In this document: piece after piece, positions 10,628 to 19,620 of the stretch
How the letters are laid out: each line of letters opens with the position of its first letter
How positions within the stretch are numbered: position 1 is the stretch's first letter
Assembly (NCBI RefSeq): GCF_039595935.1
Contig: NZ_JBCNKR010000006.1
Span: forward strand, 1,770,001 to 1,834,000
Source of the DNA: Flavobacterium sp.
GTDB lineage: Bacteria > Bacteroidota > Bacteroidia > Flavobacteriales > Flavobacteriaceae
DNA: 64,000 nt
Direction of reading: 5' to 3'
The notes under the pieces: model-generated
What the model was told of the DNA's origin: nothing
The model's database searches: none
The model's input: the letters and a program-made list of their open reading frames with translations, nothing else
Made by a program: the position numbers and the translations under genes

Positions 10628-12817
10628 TTAGTTGCTTTTCAATTCATCAAGCTGATTTCTTAAATCAATGCCTTTTATTTTATTCTTAGATTTCGTTTCT
10701 AAAACCGGAATTTCGATATTAGCAATCGTACCGCGTTTCAATTTAGAATCAATTACAAAAGAGCCGTTTAGCTTTTTAATTCGGTTTTCCAGATTAATAA
10801 AACCAATTCCTTTTTCAGATTTAGCTGCATCAAAACCAACTCCGTTATCCTCAAACAAAAGATTTACAATATTTTCAATACAATTCAGCTGAATCTCAAC
10901 TTCAGAAGCTTTTGCATGTTTGATCGTATTCGTTAAAAGTTCCTGAATAATTTTAAAAGTTTCAATTTGAATATCTTCATCCAGTTCATTAATCTCTTTT
11001 TTAGGATACGGAATAAAAGAAATCTTAATCTTGCTCGCATCACTGATATTTTTCAGATACGACTCGAGAACTTCTAAAAACTTATTCTGACTGAATTTCT
11101 TCGGCAAAAGCGTATGCGATATACTGCGAACCTGCTGATAGGTTTCATCCAATTGCAGACTGATTTTTTGAATGTTAGTAAAATTTGAAGCATTTAAATG
11201 ATTAACCTGAAGTTTGATAGCCGCAAGATTTCCACCAATGCTGTCGTGAAGTTCCTGCGAAATACGCTGTCTCTCTTTATCCTGGCCGCTTATGGATGCC
11301 TTTATGAGTTCTAATTCCTGATCTTTTAAAATTCCATCAATCTTTTGAGAAGTGATTTCAACTTGTTTTATATTCAGCAAATGCTGAACTTTAAAACGTT
11401 TATAATACTGAAACAAAAGCCCGATTATAGGAACCAGTAAAACCAGAAAAGCAATAATAGTAAACCATCTTATTTTTTTCTGCTGATTAATTTCAAGAGA
11501 TTTTAATTGTTGATCTTTCTTTAAAAGAGAAATTTCATTTCGTTTTTTGTTTGATGAATTCTGATACGCCAAAATCGTATTTTCATTGTTTTTATTCGAA
11601 ATTTCTTCCTGAAGCAGCATATTTTTTATCGCCTCTTCCTGATTAGCCAAAACCAGTTTTTTAGCTTCATTTTCAAACTTCAATGCCTCGATTTCTTTTT
11701 GCTTTTGAGCCGTTTTATATTTCACTTCCAGCTCGTTAATCTCTTTTATTTTTTGAAGATTAGTTATCGAATCCTTTATACGTGCCGATTTTTCAAAAAA
11801 CGAATAAGCACTCTTATAATCATCCTGCAGAATGGCAATTTTTCGCAATTCATCATAAATATAGCTCTGATTTTGAAGGAGTCCAAAATGAACTGATTTT
11901 TGAAGCGCCTCAGAAAAAATCAATTTAGCATCACTATACTTTTTCATCAAAATAAAAGTATCGCCAATACTGCTTCTGCAAACAATCGACAACTGATTCA
12001 ATTCACTTTTATCAGCTATTAGCTGAGCTTCCTGAAAAACTTTTAAAGCCTCCTGAGGTTTATTTTGCAATTTATAATTCTCGCCAAGTCCCAATAAAAT
12101 AATAACGCGTCCCTGATTGTTATTGGTTTTTTCGCTGAGTACTTTTCCTTTTTTATAAAAAATATTGGCATTGTCATAATCCTTCAGCTTCGAATATATA
12201 TCACCGATATTGATATAACTTCCCAATATAATTTCATTATCATCCTTGCATTCAAGGCATTGTTTAAACAATTTCAAAGCATTGTCATAATCGCCCAGTT
12301 CATTGTAAGTTTGGGCAAGGCCGTGCATATGCGTATAAAAAAGATTTTTTTCGTTATATTTTTGAGAAGCTTCAATACCTTTTAGATGCCATTTTTTACT
12401 CTCATTTAATAAACCTTTTTTTTGATAATTAATAGCCAGTAAATTATAACCCAAAGAAAAAAGCCGGCTTTTTAAAGAATCATTTACAACCGTGTTGAAT
12501 TTTAAAGCCTGATTTGTATAATAAATAGAAGAATCAATTACAGCTCTTTTATTGAAGTAATAAGCCAGAAGCAGATTTGTACTCGAAATAGAACGATTAT
12601 CAGCCTTCGATTTTAAAAGCAAATGCGCCTTTTTATAAGCTTTTTTTTCATCGCCTTTATTATATAAATCATAAAGAGCAAGAATTTTAGGATCTTGCTT
12701 AAGCGAAGGCATTTTTTTGACAACAAAAGTCTTCTTTTTATTTTCAATCTGCGCCTGCAGACCGAACGATAAAAAGGCGAAGATCAATAAATAAAGTCTT
12801 CCTGACCAGATTGCCAT
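10628..12817 (-). CDS. TPR-containing sensor histidine kinase (HisKA_3 type)
   Basis: The 729-residue protein has a signal peptide (cleavage near LQAQ, 23), a sensor region of tetratricopeptide-like repeats (about 45-345), a long coiled coil (about 350-450), one membrane span (about 451-471), then the kinase. The phosphoacceptor helix carries ISQELHDSIGG with His524, the form used by kinases that partner NarL-type regulators. The ATP-binding domain has N-box ELLTNTIKHAKA, then EDNGVGFD and GIGFINLENR. The TPR part is predicted to lie in the periplasm and the kinase in the cytoplasm. It is the first gene of the two-gene operon. The input signal is unknown; TPR kinases of this layout are common in Bacteroidetes. 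Confidence 0.92.
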   Translation of the reverse strand: MAIWSGRLYLLIFAFLSFGLQAQIENKKKTFVVKKMPSLKQDPKILALYDLYNKGDEKKAYKKAHLLLKSKADNRSISSTNLLLAYYFNKRAVIDSSIYYTNQALKFNTVVNDSLKSRLFSLGYNLLAINYQKKGLLNESKKWHLKGIEASQKYNEKNLFYTHMHGLAQTYNELGDYDNALKLFKQCLECKDDNEIILGSYINIGDIYSKLKDYDNANIFYKKGKVLSEKTNNNQGRVIILLGLGENYKLQNKPQEALKVFQEAQLIADKSELNQLSIVCRSSIGDTFILMKKYSDAKLIFSEALQKSVHFGLLQNQSYIYDELRKIAILQDDYKSAYSFFEKSARIKDSITNLQKIKEINELEVKYKTAQKQKEIEALKFENEAKKLVLANQEEAIKNMLLQEEISNKNNENTILAYQNSSNKKRNEISLLKKDQQLKSLEINQQKKIRWFTIIAFLVLLVPIIGLLFQYYKRFKVQHLLNIKQVEITSQKIDGILKDQELELIKASISGQDKERQRISQELHDSIGGNLAAIKLQVNHLNASNFTNIQKISLQLDETYQQVRSISHTLLPKKFSQNKFLEVLESYLKNISDASKIKISFIPYPKKEINELDEDIQIETFKIIQELLTNTIKHAKASEVEIQLNCIENIVNLLFEDNGVGFDAAKSEKGIGFINLENRIKKLNGSFVIDSKLKRGTIANIEIPVLETKSKNKIKGIDLRNQLDELKSN

Positions 12818-13122
12818 ACGTTTTTGGTTTGAACCCTAATTAAAGATTAGAATAAATTTTAAAGTCTTGTAAACTTGGGGTTTATCTTGTCGGCCTGAAT
12901 TAAAGCCAAAAGGTAAAAATACTACAAAACTATCAAAAAGCCATTTCTTAAAATAAAATTTTTATGCAAAGTTGTGATATAATATTTTAAGAAAATAAAA
13001 CAATAAACTGTTTGGAAATCAGTTTGTTGTAAATCATAAAAAAACTAAAACTTTCTTAAATTAATTTGAATGCATTTTTAGTTGTAGTAAATTAGTAATA
13101 CTATGCTTAAAATGAACAAATT
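12818..13122. other. Divergent intergenic region, kinase / PepSY-like gene
   Basis: This 305-bp A/T-rich space must hold the promoters of the kinase operon (minus) and of the PepSY-like gene (plus). The closest -7-like sequence for the plus gene is TTAATTTG (13061-13068), one mismatch from TAnnTTTG. I see no repeat, RNA gene or clear operator. Confidence 0.4.
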
Positions 13123-13569
13123 ATGAAAACGAATATATTTTTAATAACAGCATTTTTGGTTATGACCATTTCGGCCAGTGCCCAGAAAAAAATAGAAGTA
13201 ACAGAGCTGCCAAAACCGGCACAGGAATTTTTGAAGAAGCACTTTAGTCACACTTCGGTAGTAACAGCGCAAAAAGATCCCGAACATGGAGAAAAAGGTT
13301 TTGAAGTAAAACTCAAAGACGGAACAGAAGTAGAGTTCTGGAAAGATGGTTCGTACCGTGAAGTAGACGGCGATGACAATCCAATTCCAACCGATTTTAT
13401 TCCGGATAACATTAAAGCGTATGTTGCTAAAAATCATCCGAATGAAAAAATAACGCACATCGACTATGGACACAAAGATTTGGATGTAGATTTGACGAAT
13501 AAAATTGATTTGGAGTTTACCAAAGACGGTAAAATTCTAAAAGACAAAAAGAATGACGTCAAAAAATAA
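13123..13569 (+). CDS. Small secreted PepSY-like protein
   Basis: The 148-residue protein has a signal peptide (cleavage after SASAQ, about 21), then two similar segments: LPKPAQEFLKKHF with a DGTEVEFWKDGSYREVDGD strand pair, and IPDNIKAYVAKNHP followed by another beta pair. This two-repeat pattern fits the PepSY-like (beta-lactamase-inhibitor-like) family common in Bacteroidetes and gut metagenomes. It is probably periplasmic. The molecular role is unknown. It appears monocistronic, ending in the hairpin at 13592-13640. Confidence 0.78.
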   Translation: MKTNIFLITAFLVMTISASAQKKIEVTELPKPAQEFLKKHFSHTSVVTAQKDPEHGEKGFEVKLKDGTEVEFWKDGSYREVDGDDNPIPTDFIPDNIKAYVAKNHPNEKITHIDYGHKDLDVDLTNKIDLEFTKDGKILKDKKNDVKK

Positions 13570-13591
13570 TTAAACGATTATGACACAGATG

Positions 13592-13640
13592 AATATTCCT
13601 AAATCGTTCGTCATTTATATGACGGGCGATTGGGAATATT
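13592..13640 (+). terminator. Long imperfect hairpin after the PepSY-like gene
   Basis: The left arm (13592-13614) and right arm (13619-13640) form a stem of about 22 bp with a few mismatches, opening with AATATTCC and closing with GGGAATATT, followed by TTTGTTT. It probably terminates the PepSY-like transcript. Confidence 0.65.
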
Positions 13641-13715
13641 TTGTTTAATGCCTGTTTGAGCAAAAGAACATCTTGAGAGAAAATAGTTTATATTTACATC
13701 TTTATTTTTTATTTC

Positions 13716-14744
13716 ATGGAAGAAAATAAACATGTAACGATTTATGATATTGCCGAAAGACTCAATTTGGCAACATCTACCATTTCACGAGCTTTAAAAG
13801 ATCATCATACCATAAGTGATAAAACGATAAAGAAAGTGAAAAAAACCGCTGAAGAAATGGGCTTTGTTCCGAATACTTTGGCTGCAGGTTTGCGTGGAAA
13901 TAAAACCAGAACCATTGGCGTTTTAATTCCAACTGTTACACAACCCTTTTTATCTTCCTTAATCAGCGGAATTGAAATTACAGCTCAAAAATCAGACTAT
14001 ACCGTAATCATCATGCAGTCGCACGATTCGTATGAAGAAGAAGTAAATATGGCGAAATCTTTATACAGCAATCGTGTAAGCGGTGTAATTTGTTCTCTCG
14101 CAATGGAAACCAGAGATACAGCACATTTTCATCAGTTTTCGAATAATAATATACCGTTGGTTTTTGTCGACAGGGTTCCGAAAGATTATAATACTTTTAG
14201 AGTTGTAATCGACAATTATACAGCAGGTTACAAAGCAACAAAACACCTTATCGAACAAGGCTGTATCCGCATTGCGCATTTAACAGCTGGTTCAGAATTA
14301 GGAAATTTATACAACGAAAGAAAAAGAGGTTACATAGAAGCCTTAAAAGATCATAATATCGATGTTGAAGAAGAATTGATTATCAATTTAAATTCAGTTA
14401 CTTACGAAGATGGAGTAAAAGCCAGCAATGCGTTATTTGATTTGAAACCAATTCCTGACGGATTGTTTGCGCCCGGAGATATTTTGGCAGTTAGTGCCGT
14501 TCAGACTGCTAAAAAACGCGGCATCAAAGTTCCGGAAGAATTTAAAGTAATTGGTTTTAACAACGACCCAATTTCGCAGATTATCGATCCTAATTTGTCA
14601 ACCATAACACATCCCGCAGAAAAAATGGGAAAAGCGGCGGCGGAAATTATTATCAAAAATCTGAAATCATCTAAAAACGATGATGCAAAAGAAATCACTT
14701 TCTTAAATACAGAAGTATTAGCCAGAGAATCTTCTCAGAAATAA
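13716..14744 (+). CDS. LacI-family transcriptional regulator of the xylan locus
   Basis: The 342-residue protein has an N-terminal LacI helix-turn-helix (VTIYDIAERLNLATSTISRA, about 7-26) and hinge helix (VPNTLAAGLRGNKT, about 51-64). A periplasmic-binding-protein-like effector domain (about 65-338) follows, including TIGVLIPT and a C-terminal FNNDPISQIIDPNLSTI segment. It heads the hemicellulose cluster and is transcribed alone, with its own terminator. Six identical CAACCGATTG sites, which fit the LacI-family operator form with a central CG, lie upstream of transcription units in this cluster and are its likely targets. The effector is probably a xylo-oligosaccharide, xylose or an uronate; this is inferred from context. 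Confidence 0.92.
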   Translation: MEENKHVTIYDIAERLNLATSTISRALKDHHTISDKTIKKVKKTAEEMGFVPNTLAAGLRGNKTRTIGVLIPTVTQPFLSSLISGIEITAQKSDYTVIIMQSHDSYEEEVNMAKSLYSNRVSGVICSLAMETRDTAHFHQFSNNNIPLVFVDRVPKDYNTFRVVIDNYTAGYKATKHLIEQGCIRIAHLTAGSELGNLYNERKRGYIEALKDHNIDVEEELIINLNSVTYEDGVKASNALFDLKPIPDGLFAPGDILAVSAVQTAKKRGIKVPEEFKVIGFNNDPISQIIDPNLSTITHPAEKMGKAAAEIIIKNLKSSKNDDAKEITFLNTEVLARESSQK

Positions 14745-14781
14745 AATAAATTCAGATTTTCAACCTGAATTCAACCCCTCC

Positions 14782-14815
14782 AAAGCAGGATAGTTTTTAT
14801 AATTATCCTGCTTTT
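14782..14815 (+). terminator. Intrinsic terminator after the LacI-type gene
   Basis: The stem AAAGCAGGATA (14782-14792) pairs with TATCCTGCTTTT (14804-14815) around an 11-nt A/T loop. It separates the regulator from the GH67 transcription unit. Confidence 0.85.
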
Positions 14816-14892
14816 ATTTGTTAAAGAAATTATTTTTTCAAAAAAAGACAAACTAAAATTTTTTTCTTCAATTACAATCTTATATTTTTACG

Positions 14893-14902
14893 CAACCGAT
14901 TG
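14893..14902 (+). promoter_or_regulatory. Putative LacI-type operator upstream of GH67 gene
   Basis: CAACCGATTG, extended by symmetric flanks to GCAACCGATTGC (14892-14903). It is an imperfect palindrome with central CG, as in LacI-family operators. It lies 113 nt before the GH67 start and is one of six identical copies, all in non-coding DNA of this cluster. Confidence 0.75.
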
Positions 14903-15014
14903 CAATTGTTGTTTTATTTAGAATAATCTATTTTTTAAATTAAAATTTTGTCAAATACATTTAATCGGAAGTAAAATATTGATTTTTCAGATTGTAAAAG
15001 ATTAAATTTAAACC

Positions 15015-17168
15015 ATGACGTCATTAAGATTTATTTTCCTCTTCCTTTTGATTTCTTTTTCGGCTTCAGCGCAAAAGGATTATAAATTGTGGCTTCAGTA
15101 TAATGCTGTAAGTAATTCTGCTATAATTTCAGAATACAAAAATAACCTTAAGGAAATTGTTATTTTAGGAAATTCTGAAACCATAAAAATTGCAGAAAAA
15201 GAACTCAAAACAGGATTTTTGGATATGTTGGGAAATATTCCTGAAATCAAACAAAATGTAAAAGGAGAAAATAATCTTATTGTTGGCTCTGAATCGAATT
15301 TAAATACCGAAATCAAAAACGAATTAAAATCTGATTTTGATAAAATAAATGATGAAGGTTTTATCATAAAATCCATTTCCATTAAAAACAAAAGGCAAAT
15401 TATTATTACAGGAAAAAAAGACGTTGCCGTTTTATACGGAGTTTTTAATTTCCTGAGAATATTGCAAACGAATAAATCGGTTAAAAATTTAAATATTGCT
15501 GATTCTCCAAAAACCAATATCAGAATCCTGAATCATTGGGATAATCTGGATAGAACTGTCGAACGTGGTTACGCTGGATTTTCACTTTGGAACTGGCAGA
15601 AACTCCCTGATTTTATCGATCAGCGTTATATTGATTATGCCAGAGCAAATGCTTCAATCGGAATCAACGGAACGGTTTTAACCAATGTAAATGCAAATGC
15701 TTTAATCCTGACTCCGCAATATTTAGAAAAAGTCGAAGCCTTAGCAAATGTTTTCAGACCTTATGGAATAAAAGTCTATTTAACCGCAAGATTTTCGGCG
15801 CCAATCGAAATAGGAAACTTAAAAACCGCCGATCCAAAAGATCCAGAAGTCATTAATTGGTGGAAAAATAAATCGGCTGAAATTTATAAACGAATTCCAG
15901 ATTTTGGCGGATTTTTGGTAAAAGCCAATTCAGAAGGTCAGCCCGGTCCTCAAAATTACGGAAGAGATCACGTTGACGGCGCTAATATGCTTGCCGATGC
16001 AGTCGCTGCGTTTGGAGGCATAATTATGTGGAGAGCATTCGTGTATTCAGAACACGATGCAAACGATCGTGCAAAACAAGCTTACGCCGAATTTCAACCT
16101 TACGATGGAAAATTCAAAGAAAATGTAATCGTTCAGGTCAAAAATGGAGCAATTGATTTTCAGCCCAGAGAACCTTTCCATCCGTTATTTGGAGCGATGC
16201 CCAAAACGCCTTTAATGATGGAATTTCAAATTACACAGGAATATTTAGGTTTCAGTACACATTTGGTTTTTCTGCCAAAATTATTTCAGGAAGTTTTAGA
16301 ATCTGATACGTATCAAAAAGGAAAAGGTTCAACTGTTGCCAAAGTAATTGACGGGACTTTATATCAAAATAAATTAACAGGAATCGCAGGTGTGGCCAAT
16401 ATTGGAAATGATTTAAATTGGACAGGTCATCCTTTTGCGCAGGCCAACTGGTACGGTTTCGGAAGATTGGCCTGGAATCCGTATTTAGATTCGGAAACCA
16501 TTGCAGATGAATGGTTAAGAAGCACTTTTTCTAACGATGAAAATTTCATCAAACCAGTTAAAGATATGATGATAGAATCTCGCGAAGCTGTTGTTAATTA
16601 TATGATACCTTTAGGTTTGCATCATATTATGGATACTGGTCATCATTATGGACCTGGACCGTGGGTTTCGAATTTGTCAAGACCAGAATGGAATCCGACG
16701 TATTATCATAAAGCAGATAAAAACGGAATTGGTTTCGACAGATCAAAATCAGGCACAAATGCCGTTTCTCAATACGCTCCAGAAGTTGCCAGACTTTTTG
16801 ATAATTTAGAAACCTGTCCAGAAAAAGAGCTACTGTGGTTTCATCATGTTTCATGGGATTACAAATTGAAAAACGGACAAACGCTTTGGAATGGTTTAGC
16901 ATTAAAATATCAGGAAGGCGTAAATCAGGTTGCAGAAATGCAGAATATCTGGAAGAAAACCGAAAAATATATAGACAGCGAACGTTTTAACGAAGTCGAA
17001 ATGTTATTAAAAATTCAGTATAAAGAAGCAAAATGGTGGCGTGATGCGTGTCTGTTGTATTTTCAGCAGTTTTCAGAAAAAGAACTTCCTGCTGAAGTAG
17101 AAAAACCAACGCAGACTTTAGAGTATTTTAAATCATTGAAATTCCCATTTGCACCGGGGAATGGATAA
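15015..17168 (+). CDS. GH67 alpha-glucuronidase
   Basis: This 717-residue enzyme has a signal peptide (cleavage after SASAQ, about 20). The N-terminal beta domain precedes the (beta/alpha)8 catalytic domain, with family motifs HWDNLDRTVERGYAG and SLWNW. By comparison with the characterised Cellvibrio enzyme, the general acid is Glu307 (NSEGQPGPQ) and the two candidate bases are Asp381 (AIDFQPREP) and Glu409. GH67 enzymes remove (4-O-methyl)glucuronic acid from the non-reducing terminal xylose of short xylo-oligosaccharides, probably here in the periplasm. It starts the first catabolic unit, is preceded by a putative LacI operator, and is followed by the two uronate-catabolism genes. Confidence 0.96.
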   Translation: MTSLRFIFLFLLISFSASAQKDYKLWLQYNAVSNSAIISEYKNNLKEIVILGNSETIKIAEKELKTGFLDMLGNIPEIKQNVKGENNLIVGSESNLNTEIKNELKSDFDKINDEGFIIKSISIKNKRQIIITGKKDVAVLYGVFNFLRILQTNKSVKNLNIADSPKTNIRILNHWDNLDRTVERGYAGFSLWNWQKLPDFIDQRYIDYARANASIGINGTVLTNVNANALILTPQYLEKVEALANVFRPYGIKVYLTARFSAPIEIGNLKTADPKDPEVINWWKNKSAEIYKRIPDFGGFLVKANSEGQPGPQNYGRDHVDGANMLADAVAAFGGIIMWRAFVYSEHDANDRAKQAYAEFQPYDGKFKENVIVQVKNGAIDFQPREPFHPLFGAMPKTPLMMEFQITQEYLGFSTHLVFLPKLFQEVLESDTYQKGKGSTVAKVIDGTLYQNKLTGIAGVANIGNDLNWTGHPFAQANWYGFGRLAWNPYLDSETIADEWLRSTFSNDENFIKPVKDMMIESREAVVNYMIPLGLHHIMDTGHHYGPGPWVSNLSRPEWNPTYYHKADKNGIGFDRSKSGTNAVSQYAPEVARLFDNLETCPEKELLWFHHVSWDYKLKNGQTLWNGLALKYQEGVNQVAEMQNIWKKTEKYIDSERFNEVEMLLKIQYKEAKWWRDACLLYFQQFSEKELPAEVEKPTQTLEYFKSLKFPFAPGNG

Positions 17169-17178
17169 ATAATTATAA

Positions 17179-17310
17179 CGCGGATGATATGGATTCGCTA
17201 TCGCGAAGACACGGAAAAAAGCGGATTTTTTCCAATTAAAATAAGAATAAAAAAAATCCGTGTAAACCAGCGTTTTCGCGATAGCGAATCCATGTCATCA
17301 GCGTCTAAAA
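17179..17310. repeat. Palindromic intergenic repeat between GH67 and the oxidoreductase
   Basis: The arms GGATTCGCTATCGCGAA (17191-17207) and TTCGCGATAGCGAATCC (17275-17291) are exact inverted copies. Weaker pairing outside (ACGCGGATGATATGG against the CATGTCATCAGCGTC side) and inside (ACGG with ATCCGTG) extends the symmetry. It fills almost the whole spacer and could fold into a long hairpin in the transcript. Confidence 0.85.
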
Positions 17311-17328
17311 AAATATAGAATAAAAATT

Positions 17329-18066
17329 ATGAGCAAAAAAACGGCAATTGTAACCGGAGGAAATTCGGGATTAGGTTTTGCAACAGCAAAAAAACTTTGT
17401 GACAACGGAATCACAACTTATATAATAGGAAGATCAAAAGAAAAAACAGAAGACGCTTGTAAGGAAATTGGCGAAAATGCCATTCCCATAATCTTCGATT
17501 TAAATGATCTGAAAGGAATTCCTGCAATGATTGAAAGCATAACAAAAAATGGCTCGATTGATATTTTGGTAAACAACGCCGGAATCAACATGAAAAAGGA
17601 AATTCCAGATGTAACTGATGAAGACTTTCTTTCGATAATTCATACCAATTTACTGAGTGTTTTTGCGGTGAGCCGAGAAGTAATAAAAAATATGAAAGCC
17701 AATGGAAGCGGAAGTATAATCAATATCAGTTCGATGGCATCACAATACGGAATCCCAAAAGTAATTGCGTATTCGTCAAGCAAAGGCGCAATCGAAGCTA
17801 TGACGCGTGCGATGGCAACAGAATTAGCTCCTGCAGGAATACGTGTAAACTGTATTGCTCCAGGGTTTATTAAAACTAAAATGTCGGCAGCAGCTTTAGA
17901 TAACGACCCTGAAAGAAAAAATAAAGTGCTTGGAAGAACACCAATGGGCTATTTAGGCGAACCATCAGACATTGCAGATGCGGTTTATTATTTCGCTTTA
18001 AGCGAATCAAAATATACTACTGGTACGGTTTTGCCAGTTGATGGCGGGAATAGTATAGGGTTTTAA
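17329..18066 (+). CDS. SDR oxidoreductase, probable D-mannonate/fructuronate oxidoreductase
   Basis: The 245-residue protein is a classical short-chain dehydrogenase. It shows the cofactor motif TGGNSGLG (9-16), NNAG (82-85), Asn107, catalytic Ser135, Tyr148 and Lys152 (YSSSK), and the C-terminal PVDGG strand. The next gene is mannonate dehydratase, so the most economical role is NAD(P)H-dependent interconversion of fructuronate and mannonate, replacing the long-chain UxuB of E. coli. That substrate is inferred from context; sequence alone would also allow a gluconate- or other polyol-type dehydrogenase. It is cytoplasmic, with no signal peptide. It lies between two repeat-filled spacers. Confidence 0.85.
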   Translation: MSKKTAIVTGGNSGLGFATAKKLCDNGITTYIIGRSKEKTEDACKEIGENAIPIIFDLNDLKGIPAMIESITKNGSIDILVNNAGINMKKEIPDVTDEDFLSIIHTNLLSVFAVSREVIKNMKANGSGSIINISSMASQYGIPKVIAYSSSKGAIEAMTRAMATELAPAGIRVNCIAPGFIKTKMSAAALDNDPERKNKVLGRTPMGYLGEPSDIADAVYYFALSESKYTTGTVLPVDGGNSIGF

Positions 18067-18180
18067 TTTAAAGTTACTAAGAGGCAGAGGTTCAAAGGTT
18101 TTTGAAGCCACAGATTAAAGGATTAAAAAGGATTAAAATCAGCTCAATCTGCAAAATCTGCGGGAAACAAAACTTTGCGA
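18067..18180. repeat. Repeat of the 'CACAGATTAAAGGATTAAAA' family before uxuA
   Basis: This spacer contains CACAGATTAAAGGATTAAAA (18111-18130) and relatives such as AATCTGCAAAATCTGCGGG. The same words occur at 42079-42141 and 56341-56730. It extends to just before the uxuA coding start, so any upstream in-frame extension of uxuA through it is non-coding. Confidence 0.7.
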
Positions 18181-18204
18181 CTTAGTGGCATAAAAAAAGT
18201 CAAT

Positions 18205-19377
18205 ATGATAAAAATGCAGCAAACTATGCGATGGTTTGGTCCGAACGACAATGTCAAGTTAATTGATATTCGACAAGCAGGCGCAACAGGAATTGTAACC
18301 GCATTGCATCAAATTCCGGTTGGCGATGTGTGGACAATTGAAGCGATAAAAGAAAGGCAGGAAATCATTCGCAATTATGGTTTGGAATGGTCAGTTGTGG
18401 AAAGCCTTCCTGTTCATGAAGAAATCAAACGCGCTTCGGGAAATTATCTGCAATACATTGAAAATTATAAAATTTGCTTGCAAAATCTGGCGGAATGCGG
18501 CATCAAAATTATAACCTATAATTTCATGCCGATTTTGGATTGGGTCAGAACAAACCATGATTTCATTAACGAAGACGGAAGCAAAGCTTTACTGTACAAT
18601 CAGGATGCGTTTACGTTTTTTGATGTTTTTCTTTTAAAAAGACCGAATTCAGAAAACGATTATTCTGATGACGAAAAAGAAAAAGCAATACAATTTGGAA
18701 ATCAATTATCTGAAGACGAAAAGGCATTATTATTTAAAAATGTTTTGTTGGGATTACCGGGAAGTAAGATCAATTTTACAGAAGAACAGATTTTGTCTCT
18801 TTTAGGAAATTATACCGAAATCGATAATCAAAAATTAAGAGAAAACCTGATTTATTTTTTATCAGAAATAACGCCAATTGCAGAGCAAAATGAACAAAAA
18901 TTAGCGATTCATCCAGACGATCCGCCGTTTTCGGTTTTAGGATTGCCAAGAATAGTTTCAACCGAAGCCGATTTGAAAGCTATTTTTAGCGCAGTTCCAT
19001 CCATTGCAAACGGATTATGTTATTGTACAGGTTCATTAAGCGCTGATCCAAAAAATAATCTTGAAAAAATAATAGATGATTTTGGAGACCGAATTCATTT
19101 TTTACACTTGAGAAATACTATTCGCGAAAGCGAAACCATTTTTAGAGAATCAGAGCATTTAAATGGCGATGTCAATATAGAAGTTATTGTAGAGAAAATA
19201 TTGTTCTTGATGAACAAAACAAAAATAAGTCTGCCAATGCGTCCCGATCATGGATTTCTGCATAGAGTTGATGAAACGAAAGAAACGTATCCGGGATATT
19301 CTTTGACAGGAAGATTAAAAGGTCTTGGTGAATTGCGAGGTTTAGAAATGGGAATTGGGTATAAATTGAATTTGTGA
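18205..19377 (+). CDS. uxuA: Mannonate dehydratase
   Basis: This is a 391-residue protein from the ATG at 18205 (the ATG at 18214 also fits; an in-frame TTG at 18175 lies in repeat DNA and is rejected). It closely matches E. coli UxuA throughout: MRWFGPND, RQAGATGIVTALHQIP, WSVVESLPVHE, CGIKIITYNFMPILDW, AIHPDDPP with LGLPRIVST, LNGDV and MRPDHG, ending YSLTGRLKGLGELRG. The enzyme dehydrates D-mannonate to 2-keto-3-deoxygluconate in the glucuronate branch of uronate catabolism, using a metal ion in the cytoplasm. With the adjacent oxidoreductase it processes glucuronate released by GH67 and GH115. Confidence 0.95.
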   Translation: MIKMQQTMRWFGPNDNVKLIDIRQAGATGIVTALHQIPVGDVWTIEAIKERQEIIRNYGLEWSVVESLPVHEEIKRASGNYLQYIENYKICLQNLAECGIKIITYNFMPILDWVRTNHDFINEDGSKALLYNQDAFTFFDVFLLKRPNSENDYSDDEKEKAIQFGNQLSEDEKALLFKNVLLGLPGSKINFTEEQILSLLGNYTEIDNQKLRENLIYFLSEITPIAEQNEQKLAIHPDDPPFSVLGLPRIVSTEADLKAIFSAVPSIANGLCYCTGSLSADPKNNLEKIIDDFGDRIHFLHLRNTIRESETIFRESEHLNGDVNIEVIVEKILFLMNKTKISLPMRPDHGFLHRVDETKETYPGYSLTGRLKGLGELRGLEMGIGYKLNL

Positions 19378-19438
19378 TTGTTTATGGCATAATATGTATT
19401 GTTTGTTATTTTTTGATTTTAGATTTCAAGCGCAAACT

Positions 19439-19540
19439 TGTCATCCTGACGAAGGAAGGATCTTCGCAAGTAGCTCTACAAAGATTGGTGATTTTGATTG
19501 CGGAGTTTCTCGCGAAGATCCTTCCTTCGTCAGGATGACA
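19439..19540. repeat. Perfect 29-bp inverted repeat (CTGACGAAGGAAGG family)
   Basis: The arms 19439-19467 and 19512-19540 are exact inverted copies, with core TCCTGACGAAGGAAGGATC, around a 44-nt loop. It occupies the uxuA-GH115 spacer. Related elements occur at 56469-56570 and 59876-59985. Confidence 0.92.
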
Positions 19541-19620
19541 AAAATGAGGTGATAATCTGTTACCAGAGTATGTGAATTTTACATAAATAACTGATACAGA
19601 AAAAGAAAATCTATGATTCT

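Noticed and set aside
18175..18204. TTG start giving a longer UxuA
   Set aside because: The extension lies in a dispersed repeat, and UxuA homology begins at the later ATG codons.
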